From JARIHD01 sp035629475 (lineage in GTDB: Bacteria > Patescibacteriota > Saccharimonadia > Saccharimonadales > UBA4665): DNA of 12,978 nucleotides. Location of the stretch: NCBI GenBank assembly GCA_035629475.1, contig DASPHS010000155.1, forward strand, positions 1 through 12,978, given 5' to 3'. Shown here in pieces: positions 5,315-11,275 of this stretch. The position numbers and the translations under genes are program-made. The notes beneath the pieces were generated by a model, which was given only the letters and a program-made list of their open reading frames with translations, was not told the origin of the DNA and did no database searches. Every line of letters begins with the position of its first letter. The stretch's first letter is position 1.

Positions 5315-5695
5315 TTAGGCTTCGTCAGCAGGTGTTTCAGCATCTGAGGCAGAAACTTCTTCAGCTACAGGAGCTTCTTCCTTTGGCTGGTTCTTGCGGA
5401 GCTTTTCTGGGTTGCGGAGGGTGCGGGTCTTAGCTTCAGGTACTTTGACCCAAGCTGGAAGTGCAACGCCCTCGACCTTGAGCAAACGTACAACGCGGTC
5501 AGAAGGCTGTGCGCCGTTGCTCAGGAACTTGGCTGCAAGCTCTTTGTTCAACGTAGTAGTCTTGGCGTGGGGGTCGTAGCTACCAAGCAGTGCAACAACC
5601 TTGCCGCTGCTAGGAGTAACACGGGATTCCTGTACGACCACGCGGAACATTGCGTGACCCTTACGACCGGTGCGTTGCATGCGAATAGCTAACAT
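5315..5695 (-). CDS. rpsP: Small ribosomal subunit protein bS16
   Basis: Residues 1-80 are typical bS16: LAIRMQRTGRKGHAMFRVVV, then GSYDP, the segment LNKELAAKFLSNGAQPSDRV and LLKVEGV. bS16 stabilises the 16S 5' and central domains during 30S assembly. The protein is 126 residues, longer than the usual 80-90; residues from about 100 onwards form a Lys- then Glu/Ala/Asp-rich tail ending in DAETPADEA. It has a very good promoter upstream and a terminator after it, so it can be a single-gene transcript. The ribosome site is weak (GAGAG lies rather far from the ATG). Confidence 0.97.
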   Translation of the reverse strand: MLAIRMQRTGRKGHAMFRVVVQESRVTPSSGKVVALLGSYDPHAKTTTLNKELAAKFLSNGAQPSDRVVRLLKVEGVALPAWVKVPEAKTRTLRNPEKLRKNQPKEEAPVAEEVSASDAETPADEA

Positions 5696-5753
5696 AATAT
5701 CTTAATCAACTCTCTTTCATTTACCTATAGATTTGTGAAGTAATCTTTGCACT

Positions 5754-5782
5754 ATTTTACAGATTATGACCTCTAATGTCAA
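5754..5782 (-). promoter_or_regulatory. Strong promoter of rpsP
   Basis: The minus strand has a perfect TTGACA (plus 5777-5782), a 17-nt spacer and TAAAAT (plus 5754-5759), with TG just before the -10. The start should be near 5747, giving a leader of about 52 nt. A second GTTGACATT copy lies 20 nt further upstream (plus 5797-5802) but has no matching -10. This is the best sigma-70-like promoter in the window. Confidence 0.75.
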
Positions 5783-5840
5783 CTGAGCTTATAAAATGTC
5801 AACAGACTTTAGAAGAAGTCACAATAACACCGCTACGCAC

Positions 5841-5958
5841 GAGCCCTCAGCGTGAGCGCAGGTCGGGATGGAACAGGAGCACGGCAAGTGAGCCGTACTT
5901 GAGTACGGTGAACGCGGAGCGCATCTGTTACGCCCGAGATGGGCCGCGATGTGGGCTC
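5841..5958. other. Structured GC-rich intergenic element of unknown function
   Basis: The gap between rnc and rpsP (5696-5957) holds, besides the rpsP promoter, a 118-nt block of nested complementarity. GAGCCC (5841-5846) pairs with GGGCTC (5953-5958). TCGGG (5863-5867) pairs with CCCGA (5933-5937), and AACAG (5872-5876) with CTGTT (5925-5929). A perfect CCGTAC-TTGA-GTACGG hairpin (5893-5908) sits at the tip. CTCA-GCG-TGAG (5846-5856) is a side hairpin. ACGGC (5881-5885) with GCCGT (5892-5896) is an alternative to the tip hairpin, using the same bases. Extra U-G and G-U pairs between the two long helices appear only in the plus-strand RNA. It is not a recognisable tRNA or 5S rRNA. It could be an RNA gene or a repeat element. 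Confidence 0.45.
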
Positions 5959-6659
5959 TACTTCTTGTTGACGTAGTACTTCAGAGCGGCTTCAGCAGCC
6001 TGTTGCTGGCCGTGCTGCTTGGAAGGACCTGTTCCCTGCCCGCGGAGCTCGTTGTTCACGAACACGCCAACGGTAAAGATTTTGTCGTGATCAGGGCCTT
6101 CTTCATGCAAAACCTTATAGATGGGCGTGTGCCCCTCGTGGCTCTGGGCCATCTCTTGTAAATGTGACTTGGGGTCCATCCATGAGCCTGTTTCCAGGAT
6201 CTGCTTGAAGGTGGTCAGAATACTCTTTGTTATGAACGCCTTGGCGGCTTCGTAGCCATGGTCAAGGTACAGCGAACCGACCACCGCTTCATAACTGTTG
6301 GCCAGAATCTGTGCGCGAGCACGGTCGGTACCGCGCTTTTCGCCCCGGCTCAGCCGGAGCAAGGGCTCAAAACCGTGTCGGGCGGCCGCCGCACTAATAC
6401 TTTCGGTGCGCACGAGGGCACTGCGCCAGTTAGTCAGAATGCCTTCGGGCTCACTAAAGTTACCGTACAAATACTCGGTCACCACCAGCTCCAGCACGGC
6501 ATCGCCCAAAAACTCGAGGCGCTCATTGTGTTCCGGGGCTGTCTTTTTGTGTTCGTTTACGTACGAACGGTGCGTGAAAGCCAAAACCAGCAAATTAATG
6601 TCATTGTAGGTGACACCGAGCTGCTCTTTAGCGAATACAACGTATGGAGTGTAATCCAT
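5958..6659 (-). CDS. rnc: Ribonuclease III
   Basis: The 233-residue protein has the complete two-domain layout: an endonuclease domain with the signature HNERLEFLGDAVLEL (Glu46, Glu49, Asp53) and ILANSYEAVVGSLYLDHG (118-135, Glu124), and a dsRNA-binding domain from DPKSHLQEMAQ to GPSKQHGQQQAAEAALKYY. RNase III cuts double-stranded RNA in rRNA precursors and structured mRNAs. Asn121 stands where E. coli has Asp114, one of the metal-site acids. The ATG is preceded by AAGGAAAGGA. It follows the NUDIX gene by 22 nt and is probably the last gene of the rpmF/nusB-NUDIX-rnc transcript. Confidence 0.97.
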   Translation of the reverse strand: MDYTPYVVFAKEQLGVTYNDINLLVLAFTHRSYVNEHKKTAPEHNERLEFLGDAVLELVVTEYLYGNFSEPEGILTNWRSALVRTESISAAAARHGFEPLLRLSRGEKRGTDRARAQILANSYEAVVGSLYLDHGYEAAKAFITKSILTTFKQILETGSWMDPKSHLQEMAQSHEGHTPIYKVLHEEGPDHDKIFTVGVFVNNELRGQGTGPSKQHGQQQAAEAALKYYVNKK

Positions 6660-6681
6660 AATTCCTTTCCTTAGAGGAGAT

Positions 6682-7182
6682 CTACAGTTTAGATTCCCTT
6701 ATTTTTTTCATACCAACCAGAATAAGTTTGCCAATGTCATCATAAGCAATCTTATCGATAGCTTCAGCAACCGGGAACCATTTGATGTCACTCAGCCAAT
6801 CTTCACCGTTGAGCGTATCAGTATCGCCCAGTCCCTGCACGAGATAAATATGCATGGTCATAAGCACAAGCGTCTGGCCACGACGGTAGCGGAAGTTAAC
6901 CTTACCAAGCCAGTTAAAGACTTTCATTTCCTGCAGGCCGGTCTCTTCACGGATTTCCCGTTCAGCAGTTGCCTTAGGCTCTTCGTCCTGTTCGACATGC
7001 CCCTTAGGAATGGTCCAGCGGTTCTTGGCGTCCTGGATGAGCAGAATCTCCAGGCGACTTGTCTGCTGGTTGTGGCGGAAAATAATGCCGCCTGAGGTTG
7101 TTTCACGAACTACTTCTTGGATCGTCGGACGTCGGCCGGGGATAAATCGGCGTATTCCTGAGATTCCTTTCGGTCGTTTCAT
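6682..7182 (-). CDS. NUDIX hydrolase
   Basis: The 166-residue protein holds a perfect NUDIX box, Gx5Ex7REUxEExGU, at residues 61-83: it begins GHVEQDE and ends with REIREETGL, with the metal-binding glutamates in REIREE. The fold context (TTSGGIIFRH, then WTIPKGH, then the box, then MHIYLVQG) resembles Ap4A or nucleotide-clean-up types. NUDIX enzymes hydrolyse nucleoside diphosphates linked to another group; the substrate here cannot be deduced. The basic N-terminus (about 20 residues with many Arg/Lys) precedes the domain. The ATG lies 5 nt after the nusB stop, and its ribosome site GAAGGG overlaps the last codons of nusB, implying translational coupling. Confidence 0.93.
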   Translation of the reverse strand: MKRPKGISGIRRFIPGRRPTIQEVVRETTSGGIIFRHNQQTSRLEILLIQDAKNRWTIPKGHVEQDEEPKATAEREIREETGLQEMKVFNWLGKVNFRYRRGQTLVLMTMHIYLVQGLGDTDTLNGEDWLSDIKWFPVAEAIDKIAYDDIGKLILVGMKKIRESKL

Positions 7183-7187
7183 GCTCT

Positions 7188-7715
7188 TTACCCTTCTTTC
7201 TGTGCGTCTGAGTCCTTCGACTCATCGGACTCGTCCGAGTCCCCTCCGGCGTCATCTGCTGCCGCAACAGTAGTGTCCGCCTGGGCCGTACCGTCACGCT
7301 GCCGAAGCACCGTGCCAAGTACACCATTCACAAACTTGGATGAATTTTCGCTGCCAAAAGCTTTAGCCAGTTCTACTGCCTCGTTAATAACGACTTTCGG
7401 TGGCACATCCTGTTCGTGCACTAATTCGTACAATCCCATACGCAATACGACGCGATCCATCCGGGCAATCTGGTCGATCGGCCATTCAGGGGCAATCGGC
7501 TGCAAGGCAGCGTCAAGTTCAGCTGCCTTGCCGTTTACACCACGGACGAGGCGCTCGATGAACCCTTTGTCTTCAACAGTACCCTCGTAACGGGTAATGT
7601 TGCGCAACAAAACAGCCTCGAGGTCGAGATCGTGGTCGCCAGCATGGCGGCGAAAATCATACTCATACAAAGTCTGCAGAGATATAATACGGCCAAGATG
7701 TCGGTTCGATGCCAT
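7188..7715 (-). CDS. nusB: Transcription antitermination factor NusB
   Basis: Residues 1-140 are a complete all-helical NusB: SLQTLYEYDF near the start, IDQIARMDRVVLRMGLYEL in the middle and the signature INEAVELAKAFGSENSSKFVNGVLG split around residue 110-134. NusB with NusE (uS10) binds boxA of rRNA leaders and supports rRNA transcription and processing. The normal length is about 140; here 35 residues are added, rich in Asp, Ser, Ala and Glu (from DGTAQADTT to the end). It begins the nusB-NUDIX-rnc cluster, a logical grouping of rRNA functions. No good ribosome site is visible before the ATG. Confidence 0.95.
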   Translation of the reverse strand: MASNRHLGRIISLQTLYEYDFRRHAGDHDLDLEAVLLRNITRYEGTVEDKGFIERLVRGVNGKAAELDAALQPIAPEWPIDQIARMDRVVLRMGLYELVHEQDVPPKVVINEAVELAKAFGSENSSKFVNGVLGTVLRQRDGTAQADTTVAAADDAGGDSDESDESKDSDAQKEG

Positions 7716-7745
7716 AAAGTTACAGTCCGATTACACTACTCTTAA

Positions 7746-7751
7746 AGTATA
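7746..7751 (-). promoter_or_regulatory. Possible -10 box of nusB
   Basis: TATACT on the minus strand predicts transcription from about 7739, 23 nt before the nusB ATG. The 17-nt-spaced -35 candidate (TAGTCG, overlapping the rpmF stop) matches consensus in only three positions. nusB may instead be co-transcribed with rpmF. Confidence 0.35.
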
Positions 7752-7771
7752 GCCCACCCATTGTCTGGCGA

Positions 7772-7918
7772 CTAAGCTTCTTTTTTGCCGAATTCGCGGC
7801 GAGTAGTGAAAGCCTTAACTGGTGATTTTGCGTTTACCTTACGGGCAAGCTCCAGCACAAGGTGGCTGCGGCGTTGGCCGGTACGGCGTGCAGATGTACG
7901 TTTCTTTGGTTTACCCAT
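7772..7918 (-). CDS. rpmF: Large ribosomal subunit protein bL32, zinc-finger-less form
   Basis: This 48-residue frame reads MGKPKKRTSARRTGQRRSHL, the N-terminal rRNA-contacting signature of bL32 (PKKRTS...RRSH), followed by VLELARKVNAKSPVKAFTTR and ending REFGKKEA. It has no cysteines, so the Cys4 zinc ribbon of classical bL32 is absent and the C-terminus is unlike E. coli. It is highly basic, as expected of a ribosomal protein. AAGGAG lies about 11 nt before the ATG, and a consensus promoter lies upstream. Location before nusB and rnc fits, as rpmF is near rnc in other bacteria. The assignment rests on the N-terminal half. Confidence 0.78.
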   Translation of the reverse strand: MGKPKKRTSARRTGQRRSHLVLELARKVNAKSPVKAFTTRREFGKKEA

Positions 7919-7974
7919 GAGAAAGGGGACTCCTTAACCTATTGAATCTGTTATTTCTTAATAACTTGGGCTTA

Positions 7975-8003
7975 ATTATATCGCATCTCTTGCAATATCT
8001 CAA
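7975..8003 (-). promoter_or_regulatory. Promoter of rpmF
   Basis: TTGAGA (plus 7998-8003), a 17-nt spacer and TATAAT (plus 7975-7980) form a near-consensus promoter on the minus strand. Transcription from about 7968 gives a leader of about 50 nt, which holds a small GTTATT/AATAAC hairpin. CTCTTG (7987-7992) and CAAGAG (8001-8006) form an inverted repeat over the -35 box. The rest of the 247-base gap (7919-8165) shows only a weak AGCAG/CTGCT hairpin at 8031-8044 and the next promoter. Confidence 0.7.
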
Positions 8004-8106
8004 GAGGTGGCGCGGGCCTTCCTTAACCATAGCAGAGAACTGCTGTAATACTGCTGAAGACAAAGCCAACCGCAGAAGTTTGTCAGGGTTTAAATATTAT
8101 GGTGTA

Positions 8107-8135
8107 TTGATGTTTTTGAACCGGTGGCGTATACT
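8107..8135 (+). promoter_or_regulatory. Promoter of the orphan membrane-anchored protein gene
   Basis: TTGATG (8107-8112), a 17-nt spacer and TATACT (8130-8135) predict transcription from about 8142. TGGCG (8125-8129) and CGCCA (8137-8141) form an inverted repeat enclosing the -10, a possible operator. The promoter overlaps the GTG at 8124, which is therefore not the gene start. Confidence 0.6.
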
Positions 8136-8165
8136 TCGCCAATTGAAATAGGACGGAGTACGAAT

Positions 8166-8633
8166 ATGAGGAATACAGCCCCTCACAACCCTAGCAAAGC
8201 CAACACATCGCCACCAATGCGTGATGTTCTGCCTGAAACACCACGCAAGAAACGCCCAGCGGGCGTGCGCACTGTTGCAGGTGCCTTTGGTGCTGTCTGT
8301 CTGATAGCCGGCGCTGCCAGCTATATTGGCGGACGTGAAACTGCCGACCACATCGGCCCGGCCGACAACGACCAACCGAACGTCACGCGGTTTACTGCTG
8401 AACTTGATAAGGGGACTGACATCTACAGCCGTGAAAGAGCCAAGGAAACATGTGGTAATCTGGCTACCAAAGTAGTCGTATCAATTACCCACACTCCTGG
8501 TGAGCCCCGGGCTGAGATTTCTGTCGATGATGGACGAATACCTACCGAACGGCCAGGTGACGGATGGGGGCCTGTTTGTGGCGAGAACAATCAGTGGATT
8601 GATGTCGCCGCCGTACCAAGCCCGGCACCATAA
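8166..8633 (+). CDS. Unidentified single-pass membrane-anchored protein
   Basis: From ATG 8166 the product has 155 residues; the start is chosen because GGAG (8155-8158) lies 7 nt upstream and the promoter predicts a start at about 8142. Residues 1-34 are polar and proline-rich and end in a basic patch (RKKRPAGVR). Residues about 35-55 are one hydrophobic segment rich in Ala, Gly and Val. The remaining 100 residues are hydrophilic and predicted outside the membrane, with two cysteines (Cys96 in KETCGNL, Cys138 in GPVCGEN) that could form a disulfide. The tail ends in PSPAP. I do not recognise a family. It is a lone plus-strand gene ending 8 nt from the convergent leuS stop. Confidence 0.75.
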   Translation: MRNTAPHNPSKANTSPPMRDVLPETPRKKRPAGVRTVAGAFGAVCLIAGAASYIGGRETADHIGPADNDQPNVTRFTAELDKGTDIYSRERAKETCGNLATKVVVSITHTPGEPRAEISVDDGRIPTERPGDGWGPVCGENNQWIDVAAVPSPAP

Positions 8634-8641
8634 CGCAGCAA

Positions 8642-11113
8642 CTAGACGACAAAGTTTACAAGCTTGTTGGGTACGTAGATGCTCTTCTTGGGTTCTTGGC
8701 CCTGCAAATGATGCGTCACCTTCTCGCTTGCACGGGCAGCGTCCAGAATGGTCTCTTTCGGCGTGTCAGTCGCAACTTCTAATTGGTCGCGGACTTTGCC
8801 ATTCACCTGCACGACGATAGTCATAGTGTCGCTCACCAGGTAACGCTCGTCATACGTCGGCCATGCACTGGTGTGTACTGAACCCTCTTTGCCGAGCTGG
8901 TGCCATAATTCTTCGGCAATGTGCGGCGCAAAGGGTGCCAGCAGCTGAAGCAAGGTGGCAAGCGCCTCTTCCCAGCCTTCGGGAGACTGCTCAAAGCGGA
9001 TAGCCGTCTTTATCTTGTAGAGCTCGTTAACGGTTTCCATAAGAGCAGCGATGGATGTATTAAAGCCCAGACCTTCCAGGTCTTTCGTCACGCGAGCAGT
9101 AGCACGGTGGAAAATGCGGCGCAGCTCGGTGTCGTCAACCAGCTCCATGTCTTCGGCACGGTCCATGTAATCCTGGGATAGTGTCCAGATGCGCTGCAGG
9201 AAGCGGAATGCACCGCCCATACCCTCGACGCTCCAGTTGGCAGCCTGGTTCCAGGGGCCGATGAACAGCTCCATGATACGGATGGCGTCAGCACCGTAGC
9301 CCTGGTCAATCAAGATACCAGGTTCAATGGTGTTGCCCTTGGATTTGCTCATTTTCGCTCCATCGGGGGCCAGGATCATACCGTGGTTTCGTAGTGTCTT
9401 GAACGGTTCACCAAAATCGATCATACCGGCATCCTGCATGACCTTCGTCCACATGCGTGCATACAGCAAGTGCATGACAGCATGCTCGGCGCCGCCGATG
9501 TAGTCATCTACGGGCAACCAGTATTTAATTTTGTCGACGTTAAATGGCTGCTCGGTGTTGTGGGGGTCGGCAAAGCGCAGGAAGTACCAGCTGGAACAGG
9601 CAAAGCCGTCCATAGTATCTGTCTCGCGCTGGGCTGGGCCACCACAAGTTGGACAGGTGGTATTCACCCATTCCTCGACACGGGCCAACGGGCTACGGCC
9701 GTCACCGGATGGTTCAAAGCTGGTCAAATCCGGCAGGACTACCGGCAATTGGTCTTCGGGTACGGCTACGATGCCGTCTTTGGGACAGTGAATCATAGGG
9801 ATTGGTGCCCCCCAGTACCGTTGACGGCTAATCAGCCAATCGCGGATTTTGTAGTTTACCTTGGCTTCACCCTTACCTGCGGCCACCAGCTGCTCAAAAA
9901 TCAAGTCGCCGGCTTGTTTATTGGGCATACCGTCATAAGGCGCGCCACTGTTGATCTGCACCCCTTCGCCCTTGTAGACTTCTGAACTTGTAATGTCCCC
10001 GTACTGCTCAGGGACTTCGGTCGTAAAGACCATCGGTATCTTGTGCTTGAGCGCAAATTCGCGGTCACGGGCGTCGTGGCCGCCCATACCCATTACCACG
10101 CCTGTACCATATCCGGCCAGTACGTAGCTGGCAGCATATATTGGCACCGGATTGCCATTGAACGGATTTTTAGCGTATTTGCCGGTAAATACACCGCTCT
10201 TTTCTTTGTCTTCCTGACGCTCGATGTCAGTCATGCTCTGCACTTCCTGGCGGTAGCTGTGCACGCGGGCCTTGTGGTCATCGGCGGTCAGCTTGTCGAG
10301 TTCTGCTGATTCTGGGGCGACGACGATAAATGTCACGCCAGGAATCGTATCCTTGCGGGTGGTAAAGGTCTTAAATGTGTAGCCCTCACCTGTTCCCTGC
10401 TCGTCACAGACCTCCCAGGTAAGTTCAGCACCCTCTGAGCGGCCGATCCAGTTGCGCTGCATGTTTTTGATGCTGTCGGTCCAGTTAACACCATCAAGGT
10501 CTTGCGCCAGGCGGTCTGCGTAGTCGGTAATCTTAAAGAACCACTGCGGCAGGGCCTTCTTTTCAACGACTGAACCGCAGCGCCAGCATTTACCGTCCTC
10601 AACTTGCTCGTTGGCCAATACGGTCTTATCGATAGGACACCACCATTGGTTGCTCTCTTTGCGATAGGCTAAACCGCGCTTATGCAGCAGCAGGAAGAAC
10701 CACTGCGTCCAGCGGTAGTAATCGGTATCCGAACTTGCGAATTCCCGTGACCAGTCATAGCCAAAGCCCATTTGGGTGAGCTGTTCTTTGAAGCGGGTGG
10801 TGTTCTGCACGATGGCAGTCTTGGGGCTCACGCCGGTTTTGATAGCGTAGTTTTCGGCAGGCAGGCCAAAGGCGTCCCAGCCCATAGGGTGCAGCACATT
10901 GAAGCCATTCATGCGGTTATAGCGAACGATTGCATCACCGATGGTGTAGTTGCGGACATGGCCGACGTGCATAGCCGCCCCGCTGGGGTATGGGAAGTAT
11001 TCTAGAATATACTTCTTCGGCTTGGTGGCATGTTCTTCTGCCTCATAGATTTTGCTGTCAGCCCAGTGCTGCTGCCAAAATGGCTCTATTTCTTTAGGAT
11101 TGTAGCGTTTCAT
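8642..11113 (-). CDS. leuS: Leucyl-tRNA synthetase
   Basis: The 823-residue protein is a full bacterial LeuRS. The class Ia HIGH motif is MHVGHVRNY (His49-His52) and the KMSKS loop is at 587-591. A zinc module is seen around 158-190 (WCPIDK, then CWRCG). The CP1 editing domain has TTRKDTIPG and GYGTGVVMGMGGHDARDREF; the latter keeps the HDxRD motif that discriminates against mischarged amino acids. The anticodon-binding and C-terminal domains are complete (VVQVNGKVRDQLEV, ending in NKLVNFVV). It charges tRNA-Leu in the cytoplasm. GAGGAG lies about 10 nt before the ATG. It is a single-gene unit with its own promoter. Confidence 0.98.
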   Translation of the reverse strand: MKRYNPKEIEPFWQQHWADSKIYEAEEHATKPKKYILEYFPYPSGAAMHVGHVRNYTIGDAIVRYNRMNGFNVLHPMGWDAFGLPAENYAIKTGVSPKTAIVQNTTRFKEQLTQMGFGYDWSREFASSDTDYYRWTQWFFLLLHKRGLAYRKESNQWWCPIDKTVLANEQVEDGKCWRCGSVVEKKALPQWFFKITDYADRLAQDLDGVNWTDSIKNMQRNWIGRSEGAELTWEVCDEQGTGEGYTFKTFTTRKDTIPGVTFIVVAPESAELDKLTADDHKARVHSYRQEVQSMTDIERQEDKEKSGVFTGKYAKNPFNGNPVPIYAASYVLAGYGTGVVMGMGGHDARDREFALKHKIPMVFTTEVPEQYGDITSSEVYKGEGVQINSGAPYDGMPNKQAGDLIFEQLVAAGKGEAKVNYKIRDWLISRQRYWGAPIPMIHCPKDGIVAVPEDQLPVVLPDLTSFEPSGDGRSPLARVEEWVNTTCPTCGGPAQRETDTMDGFACSSWYFLRFADPHNTEQPFNVDKIKYWLPVDDYIGGAEHAVMHLLYARMWTKVMQDAGMIDFGEPFKTLRNHGMILAPDGAKMSKSKGNTIEPGILIDQGYGADAIRIMELFIGPWNQAANWSVEGMGGAFRFLQRIWTLSQDYMDRAEDMELVDDTELRRIFHRATARVTKDLEGLGFNTSIAALMETVNELYKIKTAIRFEQSPEGWEEALATLLQLLAPFAPHIAEELWHQLGKEGSVHTSAWPTYDERYLVSDTMTIVVQVNGKVRDQLEVATDTPKETILDAARASEKVTHHLQGQEPKKSIYVPNKLVNFVV

Positions 11114-11143
11114 TACAAATAACTCCTCGTAGATGGATTTGGG

Positions 11144-11167
11144 TCCTGAAACAAGTTCAGGATGACG
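11144..11167. repeat. REP-like palindrome, copy B
   Basis: TCCTGAA (11144-11150) and TTCAGGA (11156-11162) form a 7-bp stem with a 5-nt loop, followed by TGACG. It resembles copy A at 4464-4489 in stem and flank. If the upstream -10 box is correct, it lies within the leuS leader RNA, about 30 nt before the ATG. Confidence 0.5.
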
Positions 11168-11177
11168 TTCATTTTTT

Positions 11178-11183
11178 AGTATA
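11178..11183 (-). promoter_or_regulatory. Probable -10 box of leuS
   Basis: TATACT on the minus strand predicts transcription from about 11171 and a leader of about 58 nt containing the palindrome at 11144-11162. No good -35 match is visible. The leader is too short for a T-box riboswitch. Confidence 0.45.
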
Positions 11184-11194
11184 ACTGATGCGTG

Positions 11195-11216
11195 AAAAAA
11201 TGATCCCCCTAGGGGA
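11195..11216 (-). terminator. Probable terminator of the polysaccharide deacetylase gene
   Basis: On the minus strand TCCCC-TAG-GGGGA is followed by TCA and six T. The stem is short (5 bp, G/C-rich) with a 3-nt loop. It lies about 60 nt after the deacetylase stop and before the leuS promoter. Confidence 0.5.
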
Positions 11217-11275
11217 GCAAAAGGAGTTGCAGTGTGAGTAATTGCTTGCTCATATGTGCACGTAGTATACCACCG

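Noticed and set aside
5715..5729. Four-codon upstream frame (MKES) in the rpsP leader
   Set aside because: It has no clear ribosome site, and such short frames occur by chance.
5841..5958. 5S rRNA gene, suggested by the 118-nt length and a GTTCCATCCCGA stretch on the minus strand
   Set aside because: The conserved CCGAAC...AAGTTAAGC core and the two-arm layout of 5S are not present; the helices form one long arm instead.
8124..8165. GTG 8124 as the start of the orphan membrane protein
   Set aside because: It lies within the promoter spacer; ATG 8166 has GGAG at the right distance.
9470..9985. 171-residue plus-strand frame within leuS
   Set aside because: It lies wholly antisense to the LeuRS catalytic and editing region and matches no family by eye.
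11114..11171. T-box or other amino-acid-sensing leader before leuS
   Set aside because: The predicted leader is only about 58 nt, with one simple palindrome and no T-box sequence or antiterminator.
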